Source of the DNA: a virus
Direction: 5' to 3' (one strand)
Virus record (IMG/VR): IMGVR_UViG_3300017781_000025
Coordinates: 1-42,565 of that record
DNA: 42,565 nucleotides
Positions 14,393-21,001 of this stretch are shown here, in pieces. The notes under the pieces were generated by a model. The model had not been told where the DNA came from and did not search any database. It was given only the letters and a program-made list of their open reading frames with translations. The position numbers and the translations under genes were made by a program. Every line of letters begins with the position of its first letter. Within the stretch, counting starts at the first letter, position 1.

Positions 14393-14396
14393 ATGA
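14220..14396 (+). CDS. Possible basic protein without canonical start
   Basis: A plus-strand frame is open from just after a stop at about 14200 and ends in TGA overlapping the next ATG (ATGA at 14393-14396). The translation looks protein-like and very basic (TDFRWGKTRYTSVKNRRFLQ, then KLTLKKKVRLLRKS). No ATG, GTG or TTG precedes this part; an ATT at 14220 follows an AAGGGG ribosome-site-like sequence by one base, which is too close. It could be a gene with a rare start, the remnant of one, or chance. Confidence 0.25.
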   Translation: MWTDFRWGKTRYTSVKNRRFLQKLTLKKKVRLLRKSVDTAQTMTCVRYTRFIKTTTRL

Positions 14397-15079
14397 ACAC
14401 AAGAAACGTTCGAGCAGCTGCGCTGTTCGGGCTTTTGGAGCCTTTCGAACCTCCTGAGCCCACAGAGACTCCGTTACTGGTAAAAAGCCGTGGACACTGG
14501 GATGTCCTTTACTTTTCTGGGTGTGTTACCTGGAGGTGTAGGTGCGGCAGGTCAGAGCCCTTTCGATTGACCCTTGCGACTCATGAAAGAGTTGAGCTTC
14601 CTTTTGACGGAGTACACGCTTGTGAGGCATGTAGATCCGAAATCCTTAGTGCTAAGACTCAGCACGATCGATTTTGGGCTTGGTTCAACCAAAACCGAGC
14701 ATGCATAGACCCAGAGCGATGCTTAGAGTTTCCCGGCGACGGAGGGAAGCTTCGAGGACCTGACGATTCTTTCTACACTACGACGCGTAGAAGTATCTTT
14801 ACGCAATTCTGGAATAAACCAGTGCAAAAGGAGCACTCTGTGCGCTCCAGTTGCTCAAATTCAAAGTGTATCAATCCTTACCATCTATGTCTGACTTCAT
14901 CTCCGAGAACTCCTCTAACCGATCAAGCCAAGAAATTTCTAGAGGTTCTGGTCCTAAAAAAGGTGTCTACAGGGACAATCAAGCAATTGCTGCAAGAGAA
15001 GCTCTCTATAGAGCTGTCAGAGAGATCGATTCAAAGAATAAAAAAAGATATAACCAAATACAAAAGCTGCGCTTTTTAG
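14393..15079 (+). CDS. Zinc-binding HNH-like DNA-binding protein
   Basis: This is a 228-residue protein from the ATG at 14393. I reject the TTG at 14351 because it lies ahead of a TTATAAAA box. It has Cys pairs C49/C51 and C77/C80, then SCSNSKCINPYHL (C154, C159, N161, H164), like the C-terminal part of HNH_3-type nucleases. The last 60 residues form a helix-turn-helix-like region (VSTGTIKQLLQEKLSIELSE). It could be a homing nuclease or a regulator of the following genes. The final 193 bases overlap another frame. Confidence 0.5.
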   Translation: MNTRNVRAAALFGLLEPFEPPEPTETPLLVKSRGHWDVLYFSGCVTWRCRCGRSEPFRLTLATHERVELPFDGVHACEACRSEILSAKTQHDRFWAWFNQNRACIDPERCLEFPGDGGKLRGPDDSFYTTTRRSIFTQFWNKPVQKEHSVRSSCSNSKCINPYHLCLTSSPRTPLTDQAKKFLEVLVLKKVSTGTIKQLLQEKLSIELSERSIQRIKKDITKYKSCAF

Positions 15080-15303
15080 TTTTTGAGTTACAGTCTCTTC
15101 AACCGGTAGACGTAAACGAATTATCTGAGGCTTTGGGTCAGTCTCAGGCAACTACTAGGGAGCAGCTAAAAAAACTTCGCAAGCTTGACTTAGTCATCCG
15201 TACCCGATTTGAACACCACACTCTCTATTGCACTAATGGCGATTTCAACCAGTACATCGAAGACATTCTCGAGTCCTTCTACTGGGGAAACCAAGCAGCT
15301 TAA
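14887..15303 (+). CDS. Winged-helix DNA-binding protein
   Basis: The C-terminal half looks like a winged helix-turn-helix: VDVNELSEALGQSQATTREQ, then LKKLRKLDLVIRTRFEHHTL, in the style of ArsR/HxlR regulators. In this frame the only ATG start is at 14887 (a TTG lies at 14851), so the N-terminal 64 residues must be read out of frame with the end of the preceding gene. That segment is itself plausible (QAIAAREALYRAVREID). It is probably a phage transcription regulator. The 3' end overlaps the next gene in a third frame. Confidence 0.5.
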   Translation: MSDFISENSSNRSSQEISRGSGPKKGVYRDNQAIAAREALYRAVREIDSKNKKRYNQIQKLRFLVFELQSLQPVDVNELSEALGQSQATTREQLKKLRKLDLVIRTRFEHHTLYCTNGDFNQYIEDILESFYWGNQAA

Positions 15304-15697
15304 ACCTAATCTTTGGGCTGAGGAATATATCATTCCAAATCTTCCGCCTTGGATATACAGCGATAACGAACCTCCAATTTCTATTCAAGACTGCACAGCA
15401 AAAATTTCATCGATTGAGTACACCATCGTTGATATCGATTTACAGATTGATATCCGGCAGTCTGAGTGTGCGATGGGTAGCAGCAGGTATAAGTCGACTT
15501 TCGATTTTGAAAAATGGCGATGTCAAGCTTTAAAAGCTAAACAGTCACAATACTACTTACTGAACGCACACAAATATTGGATGATTCTGAACAGCACAAA
15601 AAGCCTTGACGTCTCTGGAAGGCTAGATAAGCTTATCCAGTTACTCATTGAGGACGCTCCGACCTTCCATAAAGAGGTACAAGCACTACTAGACTGA
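15236..15697 (+). CDS. Hypothetical protein, helical C-terminus
   Basis: This is a protein of 153 residues from the ATG at 15236; an ATG at 15209 would add nine residues. After a Ser/Thr-rich start comes KPNLWAEEYIIPNLPPWIYS, then SIEYTIVDIDLQIDIRQSE and a helical part (WRCQALKAKQSQYYLLNAHK). No family was recognised; cyanophages carry similar helical proteins with an 'ALKAK' segment. It follows the winged-helix gene with an overlap of about 70 bases, so it is probably part of the same regulatory island. Confidence 0.5.
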   Translation: MAISTSTSKTFSSPSTGETKQLKPNLWAEEYIIPNLPPWIYSDNEPPISIQDCTAKISSIEYTIVDIDLQIDIRQSECAMGSSRYKSTFDFEKWRCQALKAKQSQYYLLNAHKYWMILNSTKSLDVSGRLDKLIQLLIEDAPTFHKEVQALLD

Positions 15698-15740
15698 CCC
15701 TGGTCACAGCGTAAGAAACGGCACTGTGTCCATGGAAGGT

Positions 15741-15771
15741 TGAGGTAGCGTTTTACCGTTTTCCGCCCTCA
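15741..15771 (+). promoter_or_regulatory. Hairpin in 130-base intergenic region
   Basis: TGAGG at 15741-15745 pairs with CCTCA at 15767-15771, and GCG with CGC inside, giving a small stem. It lies after the helical-protein gene and before the helix-turn-helix gene, in about 130 bases without a clear gene. It could be a transcription attenuator, RNA processing site or chance; there is no U-run after it. Confidence 0.25.
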
Positions 15772-15788
15772 CGTAAGTCGCTCTGATT

Positions 15789-15802
15789 ACCTGACGTCAG
15801 GT
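15789..15802. promoter_or_regulatory. Perfect 14-base palindrome, operator candidate
   Basis: ACCTGACGTCAGGT is a perfect palindrome 26 bases ahead of the ATG at 15828 of a helix-turn-helix gene. Perfect palindromes of this length ahead of a small DNA-binding gene often serve as operators, here perhaps for the winged-helix or the excisionase-like protein. It overlaps the alternative GTG start at 15801. Confidence 0.35.
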
Positions 15803-15827
15803 GGTCGAGAGGATCCTTCCTATTGCC

Positions 15828-16154
15828 ATGATTATGGAATCTTTAAAAAAAGAAATTAAATCAATTTCAGATTTACTCAGCAGCATCGATGTTTCTCTTC
15901 AGATGATTGCTAATACAAAAACACGCAGAACATCTGCTTTTGTAAATCGAAAAACTATCGCTCAGAGAATGGGTGTGCCCACAGTAGCTATCGACAAACT
16001 AATTTTTCAAGGAATTTCTTCAGGTGGGTCTTCTGGTTTAGTAGAAGGTAAACATTTCTGCAAGCTTGATCCACTAGAAAAAAACAGCTCTAAATTTCTG
16101 TATGATCCTTATGAAATCCTGCAGGCCGCTTGGAGCAATTTCAAATATGACTAA
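15828..16154 (+). CDS. Excisionase/MerR-like small DNA-binding protein
   Basis: This is a 108-residue protein from the ATG at 15828; alternatives are ATG at 15834 and GTG at 15801. AGAGGA at 15808-15813 may be a distant ribosome site. A helical N-terminus (MESLKKEIKSISDLLSSIDV) is followed by VNRKTIAQRMGVPTVAIDKL, which has the spacing of an excisionase or MerR-type helix-turn-helix. A hydrophobic end AAWSNFKYD follows. It is probably a regulator. Its stop overlaps the next start. Confidence 0.45.
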   Translation: MIMESLKKEIKSISDLLSSIDVSLQMIANTKTRRTSAFVNRKTIAQRMGVPTVAIDKLIFQGISSGGSSGLVEGKHFCKLDPLEKNSSKFLYDPYEILQAAWSNFKYD

Positions 16155-16560
16155 TGACGCTGTAAATCGATTACGTCAAATGGTTTCTCAGGGATCTGAG
16201 GCTGAGCGAAAGCTCAGTGCTGGGGTTTTCAGAAGCATCATTAGTGACATGATCACTCTTTACCATGAAAATCGAAAGTACAGAGGAAAAGGAATTTTAG
16301 TTTTTAACCCTGGTGATCCGAACACTAGTAAGTACGTGACCATTAATGATCTAGAAACGGATGTAGCTATTGCTCAAGAAGCCATGAACAGTTTCATGGA
16401 AGACATGTTCAAAAAAATTATAAAATTTGTTGAAAAAGAAGATGAGTGTGATCTTGCTCTTGTTGCCTTTTACGAAGAAGAGCGATTAGAGCTTATGCGT
16501 CTTGACCCAGAGCATGCAAACGAACAAATCGATTCAGCAACTAACGGATTGATCTTTTAA
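16147..16560 (+). CDS. Hypothetical helical protein
   Basis: This is a 137-residue protein from MTNDAVNRLRQMVSQGSEAE; the ATG overlaps the preceding stop by eight bases. It is acidic and mostly helical (SIISDMITLYHENRKYRGKG, then AIAQEAMNSFMEDMFKKII). It also contains VFNPGDPNTSKYVTINDLE. No family was recognised. Position in the regulatory island and strong coupling suggest it acts with the small DNA-binding proteins around it. Confidence 0.5.
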   Translation: MTNDAVNRLRQMVSQGSEAERKLSAGVFRSIISDMITLYHENRKYRGKGILVFNPGDPNTSKYVTINDLETDVAIAQEAMNSFMEDMFKKIIKFVEKEDECDLALVAFYEEERLELMRLDPEHANEQIDSATNGLIF

Positions 16561-16562
16561 AT

Positions 16563-16838
16563 ATGGTTCAAAAAAGACCCCCTGCTGTTCCCAAATTCAA
16601 AGAAGGAGATCGAGTAACAGAACACCATCACGCGGGAAGACTCTTTATAAGCTTGAACGCTCAGAAAAAAGTCAAAACAAGCAAAGACAGAGGAGTTGGA
16701 ACAGTAAAGTCAATTACTGTCAAGAAAAACAAGGTAGGAGCAGGTCATTTCTTCTACGATGTTATCTGGGATGGTACAGGATGCTCTGGTTTGATTAGTC
16801 AAATGAGATTAATGTTGGCTACTGAAGAAAGTGAGTAG
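16563..16838 (+). CDS. SH3/KOW-like small protein
   Basis: This 91-residue basic protein has FKEGDRV near the start, then DRGVGTVKSITVKKNKVGAG and FFYDVIWDGTG: alternating short strands of an SH3-like barrel of the kind found in KOW and nucleic-acid-binding modules. HHH at about residues 21-23 could bind metal. Its stop overlaps the GTG start of the methyltransferase-like gene by one base, so they are co-translated. The function is unknown. Confidence 0.5.
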   Translation: MVQKRPPAVPKFKEGDRVTEHHHAGRLFISLNAQKKVKTSKDRGVGTVKSITVKKNKVGAGHFFYDVIWDGTGCSGLISQMRLMLATEESE

Positions 16839-17416
16839 TGGTACTTGCTTCCTTTGACTTTGTTTCACCTCTTGACTTAGTCGCAACGACCACAGCATTT
16901 TTAGGTGGTGAAATATTCTTAGATCCTGCTTCGAGTAGTGATGCCAACGTTGTTGTTCAAGCTACACGCTTCTTCGATTGGAAAGATAACGGACTAAAAC
17001 AAGAGTGGAAAGCTAAAAATATTTATTTATATCCTCCTAGAGATATCGCTCTAGGTAGCGAACAACCAAAATCAAGCAAATTATTCGAAAAATCAAAGTA
17101 TTTTAAAAAATCAAATCAACGAGTTTGGCTTGAAACTGCTTATAAAAAATGGATCAAGAAAGAGTTTGACGAAGGTATAGTGTTTATCACGTCTACTGAG
17201 GTTGCACTTATTGTCACTCAAAAATTAAATATAGATCTTCCTATGTGCGTTTTAAAAGAACATCCTCGCTTACTTAAAGACACAAAAGAATTTGAGCCAG
17301 TACTAAATTCCAAAGTATTTGGTTTTGTTTTTTATATGCCGTCAGTTAGTAACTGGGAGCAGAGAGTCCAAGATTTCCACCGACTATATAGTGATCTCGG
17401 TCGTGTATACGTCTAA
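16838..17416 (+). CDS. Degenerate phage N6-adenine methyltransferase-like protein
   Basis: This is a 192-residue protein with a GTG start. The order LDPASSSDAN (28-37), then DNGLKQEW (50-57), then NIYLYPPRD (61-69) matches phage Dam-type N6-adenine methyltransferases, where the last motif should be (D/N/S)PP(Y/F/W). Here it is YPPR, so the catalytic Asn/Asp and the aromatic residue are both missing. The rest (QRVWLETAYKKWIK, then EGIVFITSTEVALIVTQKL) is well preserved. It is probably a non-catalytic relative or an enzyme with a changed role. It overlaps the convergent gene by 71 bases. Confidence 0.55.
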   Translation: MVLASFDFVSPLDLVATTTAFLGGEIFLDPASSSDANVVVQATRFFDWKDNGLKQEWKAKNIYLYPPRDIALGSEQPKSSKLFEKSKYFKKSNQRVWLETAYKKWIKKEFDEGIVFITSTEVALIVTQKLNIDLPMCVLKEHPRLLKDTKEFEPVLNSKVFGFVFYMPSVSNWEQRVQDFHRLYSDLGRVYV

Positions 17417-17657
17417 GTGAATCTTTTGAATCCCAGTCATTGTCAGGACCGTACTCATCTTTATTAGCGAAACCGTAACCTACTGGACGGCTACGCTGTA
17501 AAGAAGATCTTTCCTCTTTACGTTTTTCGGTGCGAACATCAGATTCTTGAAATATACGACCGGCTAAACGAAAACTAGGATTTTTATCTACGTGGCTATC
17601 TTTCCGGTATGTGTACCGGTTGGCTTTTCTTTCTATGTCCGATCTAAAGAGACTCAT
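17346..17657 (-). CDS. Basic Arg/Ser-rich hypothetical protein
   Basis: This 103-residue protein begins MSLFRSDIERKANRYTYRKD and is rich in Arg, Ser, Asp and Tyr throughout (RTEKRKEERSSLQRSRPVGY). It has no membrane segment or recognised motif. Its start shares an A with the stop of the virion-type gene upstream (TAATG), and its last 71 bases lie under the convergent methyltransferase-like gene. It may be a small virion or DNA-associated protein. Confidence 0.45.
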   Translation of the reverse strand: MSLFRSDIERKANRYTYRKDSHVDKNPSFRLAGRIFQESDVRTEKRKEERSSLQRSRPVGYGFANKDEYGPDNDWDSKDSLRRIHDRDHYIVGGNLGLSAPSY

Positions 17658-18529
17658 TAATAAGATGAGTAACTCATCAGCTGTTGTACACCAGGATCGT
17701 TTGCAAAGAAACCAGCCATGCGTTGGCGATCATATTTAGTCCCAGGAGCACCAGCTCCTTGAATAAATTCTTGCGACTGGGGATCACCATAATCATACAT
17801 TCTGCTCATATTTGCTTTGTCCATATACTTATTAATTTGCTTGTCGTAAACCGAGGGGTCGATAGAGACTGTAGTTGGGTTCTCAGCTTGATCCATGAAC
17901 GTTTTACGGTTCAGGTTGCTGTAAGACTCTAAATAATCATCGATTGAGCCCCTGACTTTGTCACTATCCCCTGCGATTGTTTCTTGAAATTGAGCTGGCC
18001 TGTTAAAGAGATAGTCATAACCACGCTGTGATGCTGGCTCTAAATAACCTGCGTACCTAGCGTCTGTTTCGGAGACAAACTCAGGTGTGCTTTTACCTGT
18101 CAGATAAGCAATATCATTTAAGGTATTCCTTAAATCATTTAGACGAAGTTCTGTTTCAGCACCAATACGCTGAACAGTCTCTTCTGTCAGTTCGTTATCG
18201 AACCCAGGATAAGGATTGCCATCTCCGGAAGAAAAAAGAGCTCTGATCCCCCCTTTAACTTCGTCAGTGTTTAAAAAACCTAAAATATTATTTAGATTAT
18301 TTTGTGAACCACTCTCGCTAGATCCAAAATTGATAGAACCTGGTTTAACCGGGAAGGTAGGAGCATTCCCACCGTATCCGGTAAGATCACTATTCATCAA
18401 GTCAGGAAGCGAAAAGCCACCAGTATTATTAAAGTCAAACCCTCCAGTGAAATCACTACCCATCGTGTAGCTAGGAGTACCAGCATCACCAAAGTACATC
18501 TGTCCGTTAGAGAGGATTGGCGTACTCAT
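17657..18529 (-). CDS. Probable internal or structural virion protein
   Basis: This is a 290-residue protein, MSTPILSNGQMYFGDAGTPS at the start, rich in Gly, Asn and Asp for about 100 residues. A helical middle follows (ETELRLNDLRNTLNDIAYL) and an end of Tyr/Ser-rich residues. No family was recognised. Cyanophage virion regions often contain such Gly/Asn-rich acidic proteins. It lies between the lytic transglycosylase and a basic protein, so a virion role is inferred from context. Confidence 0.4.
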   Translation of the reverse strand: MSTPILSNGQMYFGDAGTPSYTMGSDFTGGFDFNNTGGFSLPDLMNSDLTGYGGNAPTFPVKPGSINFGSSESGSQNNLNNILGFLNTDEVKGGIRALFSSGDGNPYPGFDNELTEETVQRIGAETELRLNDLRNTLNDIAYLTGKSTPEFVSETDARYAGYLEPASQRGYDYLFNRPAQFQETIAGDSDKVRGSIDDYLESYSNLNRKTFMDQAENPTTVSIDPSVYDKQINKYMDKANMSRMYDYGDPQSQEFIQGAGAPGTKYDRQRMAGFFANDPGVQQLMSYSSY

Positions 18530-18565
18530 TTTTATCCGAGACCTTTAATTAAATTATACCTTTTT

Positions 18566-19498
18566 TCAAAGCACTGATTTACCCATCTTGTACTGAACTG
18601 CATTGTTTATAGCTCCTTTCGACTTGTTCATGAATGATTCAAAAATACGTTGATCTTCAGCTTCCTGTGCTGACTTCATGCTTTGTTGAAAAAGTTTTTT
18701 TAGTAGATCAGCTTGTACTGACGTATCATCCTTAGGTTTATCTGCTCCTGTAATTGTATTTTTTTGTTCCTCGCTCAACCCAGCGCTAGCTTGTTGGAAC
18801 ATCTGTAAGATTGCTGCACGCATTTGATCTTCAGCCACGGGGGAAGCTGTTTGGTTCAAAGCACTTGAAGCTTCGTTTAATTTTCCAAGGGCACCATTTA
18901 CTTCGCGACCCGGTTGTGCCTGAGGTAAATTTGAACTTCCATTAGAGCTTGTGTTGTCATAGCTGTTATCAGATGCTGTTTCAAGATTTTTTCTAGCAGC
19001 TACTAAATTTACTAATTCAGCTGGAGCATTTTGGCCTAACGCTGCCATTGCCTTGTCGCTTGCTGGAGCATTGCTTTGATTCATGGCTGGACCTGAGGGA
19101 AGATGGTCTTCATATCTTTTATTTGTGTAATCTGACCAAGCTCCAAATCCTTCTTCATCAAATACTCTCTTAGCTGCTTTTAAATTAGTAAGAGGATCTT
19201 TAAGCTCTTCATTGCTTGAGATTCCAAATTTAGCACGACGCTCCGGTCCCATAGCCCCCAGCATGTTGATCTGGCAAAGCCCGTAGGAGTTGTCACCCAT
19301 TGAAGCGTTGGGGTTATGAGCTCCGGCAAATCCAGCAGATTCAGATTTACAGACGGCAGCAATCGTATTCGAGTTTTGAGAAGAAAAACCAGCTTTCTCT
19401 GCAAGAACTCTTATTTGTTGCTGAGTCAGTGTCTGAGCCATCACGCTAACCGGAAGGAAAATACTTGATAAAAATAAAAGTGAGAAGGAGATCTTCAA
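18566..19498 (-). CDS. Exported lytic transglycosylase
   Basis: This 310-residue protein has a signal peptide (MKISFSLLFLSSIFLPVSVM, cut after A21). The catalytic domain spans about residues 45-130: AVCKSESAG with the probable catalytic E53, GDNSYGLCQINMLG, and LTNLKAAKRVFDEEGFGAWS. This is the layout of SLT/goose-type lysozyme-like enzymes that cut peptidoglycan. The C-terminal 180 residues are Ala/Gln/Asn-rich with no recognised domain. The signal peptide implies export by the host and release in the periplasm, with no need of a holin. It overlaps the NblA-like gene by four bases. Confidence 0.75.
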   Translation of the reverse strand: MKISFSLLFLSSIFLPVSVMAQTLTQQQIRVLAEKAGFSSQNSNTIAAVCKSESAGFAGAHNPNASMGDNSYGLCQINMLGAMGPERRAKFGISSNEELKDPLTNLKAAKRVFDEEGFGAWSDYTNKRYEDHLPSGPAMNQSNAPASDKAMAALGQNAPAELVNLVAARKNLETASDNSYDNTSSNGSSNLPQAQPGREVNGALGKLNEASSALNQTASPVAEDQMRAAILQMFQQASAGLSEEQKNTITGADKPKDDTSVQADLLKKLFQQSMKSAQEAEDQRIFESFMNKSKGAINNAVQYKMGKSVL

Positions 19499-19722
19499 TC
19501 TTCTATTTCTTCGAACACACTTATATTAGGGTCAACAACCACACCAAGTTCGTCGACAATAAATTTAAAAGCTCTTTCTCGGCAGACTAATCTGACAATT
19601 CGATTCCAGAGATACTGCTCTCTGTCTCTTCCTTTAAGGTCATAGGCGGCATTTTTAATACGAGTAAGGGTGAACTCATCTTCCAGTGTGAGACTAACGT
19701 TGACATGCTCAGAGCCGTTCAT
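19495..19722 (-). CDS. NblA-like phycobilisome degradation adaptor
   Basis: This 75-residue protein has the NblA order: a short start, then SLTLEDEFTLTRIKNAAYDL (compare L-x-L-E-Q-E-F-x-L in NblA), then a second helix with YLWNRIVRLVCRERAFKFIV and a closing ELGVVV. The central helical hairpin of NblA, which bridges phycobilisomes and a Clp protease, has this size and spacing. It also carries an insert (KGRDREQ) and a longer acidic end, so it is a diverged relative. It is a candidate only; it could instead be another small helical phage protein. Confidence 0.45.
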   Translation of the reverse strand: MNGSEHVNVSLTLEDEFTLTRIKNAAYDLKGRDREQYLWNRIVRLVCRERAFKFIVDELGVVVDPNISVFEEIED

Positions 19723-19785
19723 CAGAAGTCTGTCTCTGAGTTCAGTCTACTTAGGAATAGATACTGAAAAGGTATAACTAGATGC

Positions 19786-20037
19786 TTACCATTTCTTACA
19801 TGACCAGTATCCTGCTGAAAGCTTTGACTTTTTCTCGTCACAGCTGTGTCTAGCACGAAAGTTTTTACGTCTCTCAGGGTTGTCACTCTTGTTTTCCATG
19901 TTCGCGTCGCCGAAGCGGACTAAACGAACCTTGTCTCCTTCTTTAGCTGCTACAGAGAATTGTTTACCCCCTTGCACATCACGCTTGGGTTTGTTATATC
20001 CCGAGAAAACTTCGCCAGCTAATCGGACTTGTGCCAT
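19786..20037 (-). CDS. FRARHxC...YWSC small basic protein
   Basis: This 83-residue basic protein has LVRFGDANMENKSDNPERRK and FRARHSCDEKKSKLSAGYWS, ending CKKW. The set FRARHxC ... YWSCKxW recurs in many marine phages, often as part of or beside capsid-maturation proteins; its function is unknown to me. Two Cys and one His could form a metal site. It is the last minus-strand gene before a divergent region. Confidence 0.6.
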   Translation of the reverse strand: MAQVRLAGEVFSGYNKPKRDVQGGKQFSVAAKEGDKVRLVRFGDANMENKSDNPERRKNFRARHSCDEKKSKLSAGYWSCKKW

Positions 20038-20113
20038 TAGTTACTGTCAAATCAACCTTAACAAATCATAACGCCTGTAGAACATTAAGACAAATAGTAA
20101 ATCAGTTTTCGTA

Positions 20114-20141
20114 TTGCTATTGTCTTTATCCCTGCTAATCT
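20114..20141 (+). promoter_or_regulatory. Candidate sigma-70-type promoter
   Basis: TTGCTA (20114-20119) and TAATCT (20136-20141) are separated by 16 bases, 34 bases ahead of the helix-turn-helix gene at 20175. This is the only clear pair in the 137-base divergent region. It is a weak match to the host consensus and only a suggestion. Confidence 0.3.
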
Positions 20142-20174
20142 CATGCTGTTAAAAGCACTCAAAACCTGTTTCGC

Positions 20175-20462
20175 ATGGAATCCCAGAAGCTGCTCACAAT
20201 TGCGCAAACTGCTGAGCTGCTCAACTGCTCAGCTGGATTTGTTCGTAAGCGCATCTCTCTCACTGAGTCACGTCAACCAGGTGGTTGGCCTAAGAGCACT
20301 TACGTAAACCTTCAGCCCAATGGTGTTAAATCCCTCTTCCGAATCAATCGTGACGCTCTACAGGAGTACCTCAAGAGCCAAGCTAATCAGAAAGATGTAA
20401 ACGAAGAAGCTACAGTAGAAAGTGAAACTTCTACGTGCAGCACCGGTACCTGTACGTTTTGA
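20175..20462 (+). CDS. Helix-turn-helix protein, excisionase-like
   Basis: This 95-residue protein begins MESQKLLTIAQTAELLNCSA, then GFVRKRISLTESRQPGGWPK: the helix-turn-helix arrangement of small MerR/Xis-like proteins (HTH_17). FRINRDALQEYLKSQ is typical of the family's recognition wing. It ends STCSTGTCTF, a Cys-containing tail that is unusual. It probably regulates phage or host promoters. Its stop is six bases from the next start, so it is likely co-transcribed with a Dps-like gene. Confidence 0.65.
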   Translation: MESQKLLTIAQTAELLNCSAGFVRKRISLTESRQPGGWPKSTYVNLQPNGVKSLFRINRDALQEYLKSQANQKDVNEEATVESETSTCSTGTCTF

Positions 20463-20467
20463 GATAA

Positions 20468-21001
20468 ATGACTTCCTCTAATCTGCAACAAGTTTTCCAA
20501 GAAGCTCTAACCGCTCCCACGGAGGAAGTTGTAGTAGAGGAGATCGTCGTAAAGAAAGAAGCCAACGTAGACAATCTGATTTATCGGATGGTTGAAATGG
20601 CTTCTTATCTTTATCACTTAAATATTCAAGCAAACTTGATTTCACTAAATATTGAAGGTGCCAATCACCTGACTGTCAGTGAATTTTTAAAAGAAGAGTA
20701 CAAACAACATTTATGTGATTTCAATCGAATTGCAGAAAAAGTTCGAAGCATGGACTACTTGATGCCGATGTGTCAAAAAGGACTCATGGGTTCCTACAAG
20801 AGTTTTAAGACTACAAAATCCTACGATGCTCGCGAGAGCATGGTTACATACATTCGAAATCTTGAGGACTGCGGTTTTAAAGGCAAAGATCTTTATGACA
20901 CTGCCAGAGAAGTAGGCGCTCCCGACATCGAAGTTTGTGTCGCAGAAATTGTTGGTAATCTTTTCGACGCAGCCGGAAAAATGAAGGCGTGCCTTCGTTA
21001 A
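20468..21001 (+). CDS. Dps-like four-helix protein, ferroxidase site lost
   Basis: Residues 36-97 of this 177-residue protein match the Dps pattern: LYHLNIQANL, then LNIEGANHLTVSEFLKEEY, then CDFNRIAEKVRSMDYLMP. In Dps the conserved His residues of the HWN-x-x-G-x-F and following helix, and an Asp, form the ferroxidase site; here the aligned positions are Ser/Leu, Ser and Asn. Only the Glu of AE(K/R) is kept. It may keep a shell or DNA-binding role without iron oxidation. The call is fair but not certain. Its end overlaps the convergent gene by four bases. Confidence 0.4.
   Translation: MTSSNLQQVFQEALTAPTEEVVVEEIVVKKEANVDNLIYRMVEMASYLYHLNIQANLISLNIEGANHLTVSEFLKEEYKQHLCDFNRIAEKVRSMDYLMPMCQKGLMGSYKSFKTTKSYDARESMVTYIRNLEDCGFKGKDLYDTAREVGAPDIEVCVAEIVGNLFDAAGKMKACLR

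Noticed and set aside
15698-15827. tRNA or stable structured RNA
   Set aside because: No cloverleaf, anticodon arm or T-loop sequence was found; only one short stem and a palindrome are visible.
17684-18470. Plus-strand frames opposite the lysis-side virion gene
   Set aside because: They are shadows of the 290-residue minus-strand gene, with no starts supported by ribosome sites and no recognised motifs.
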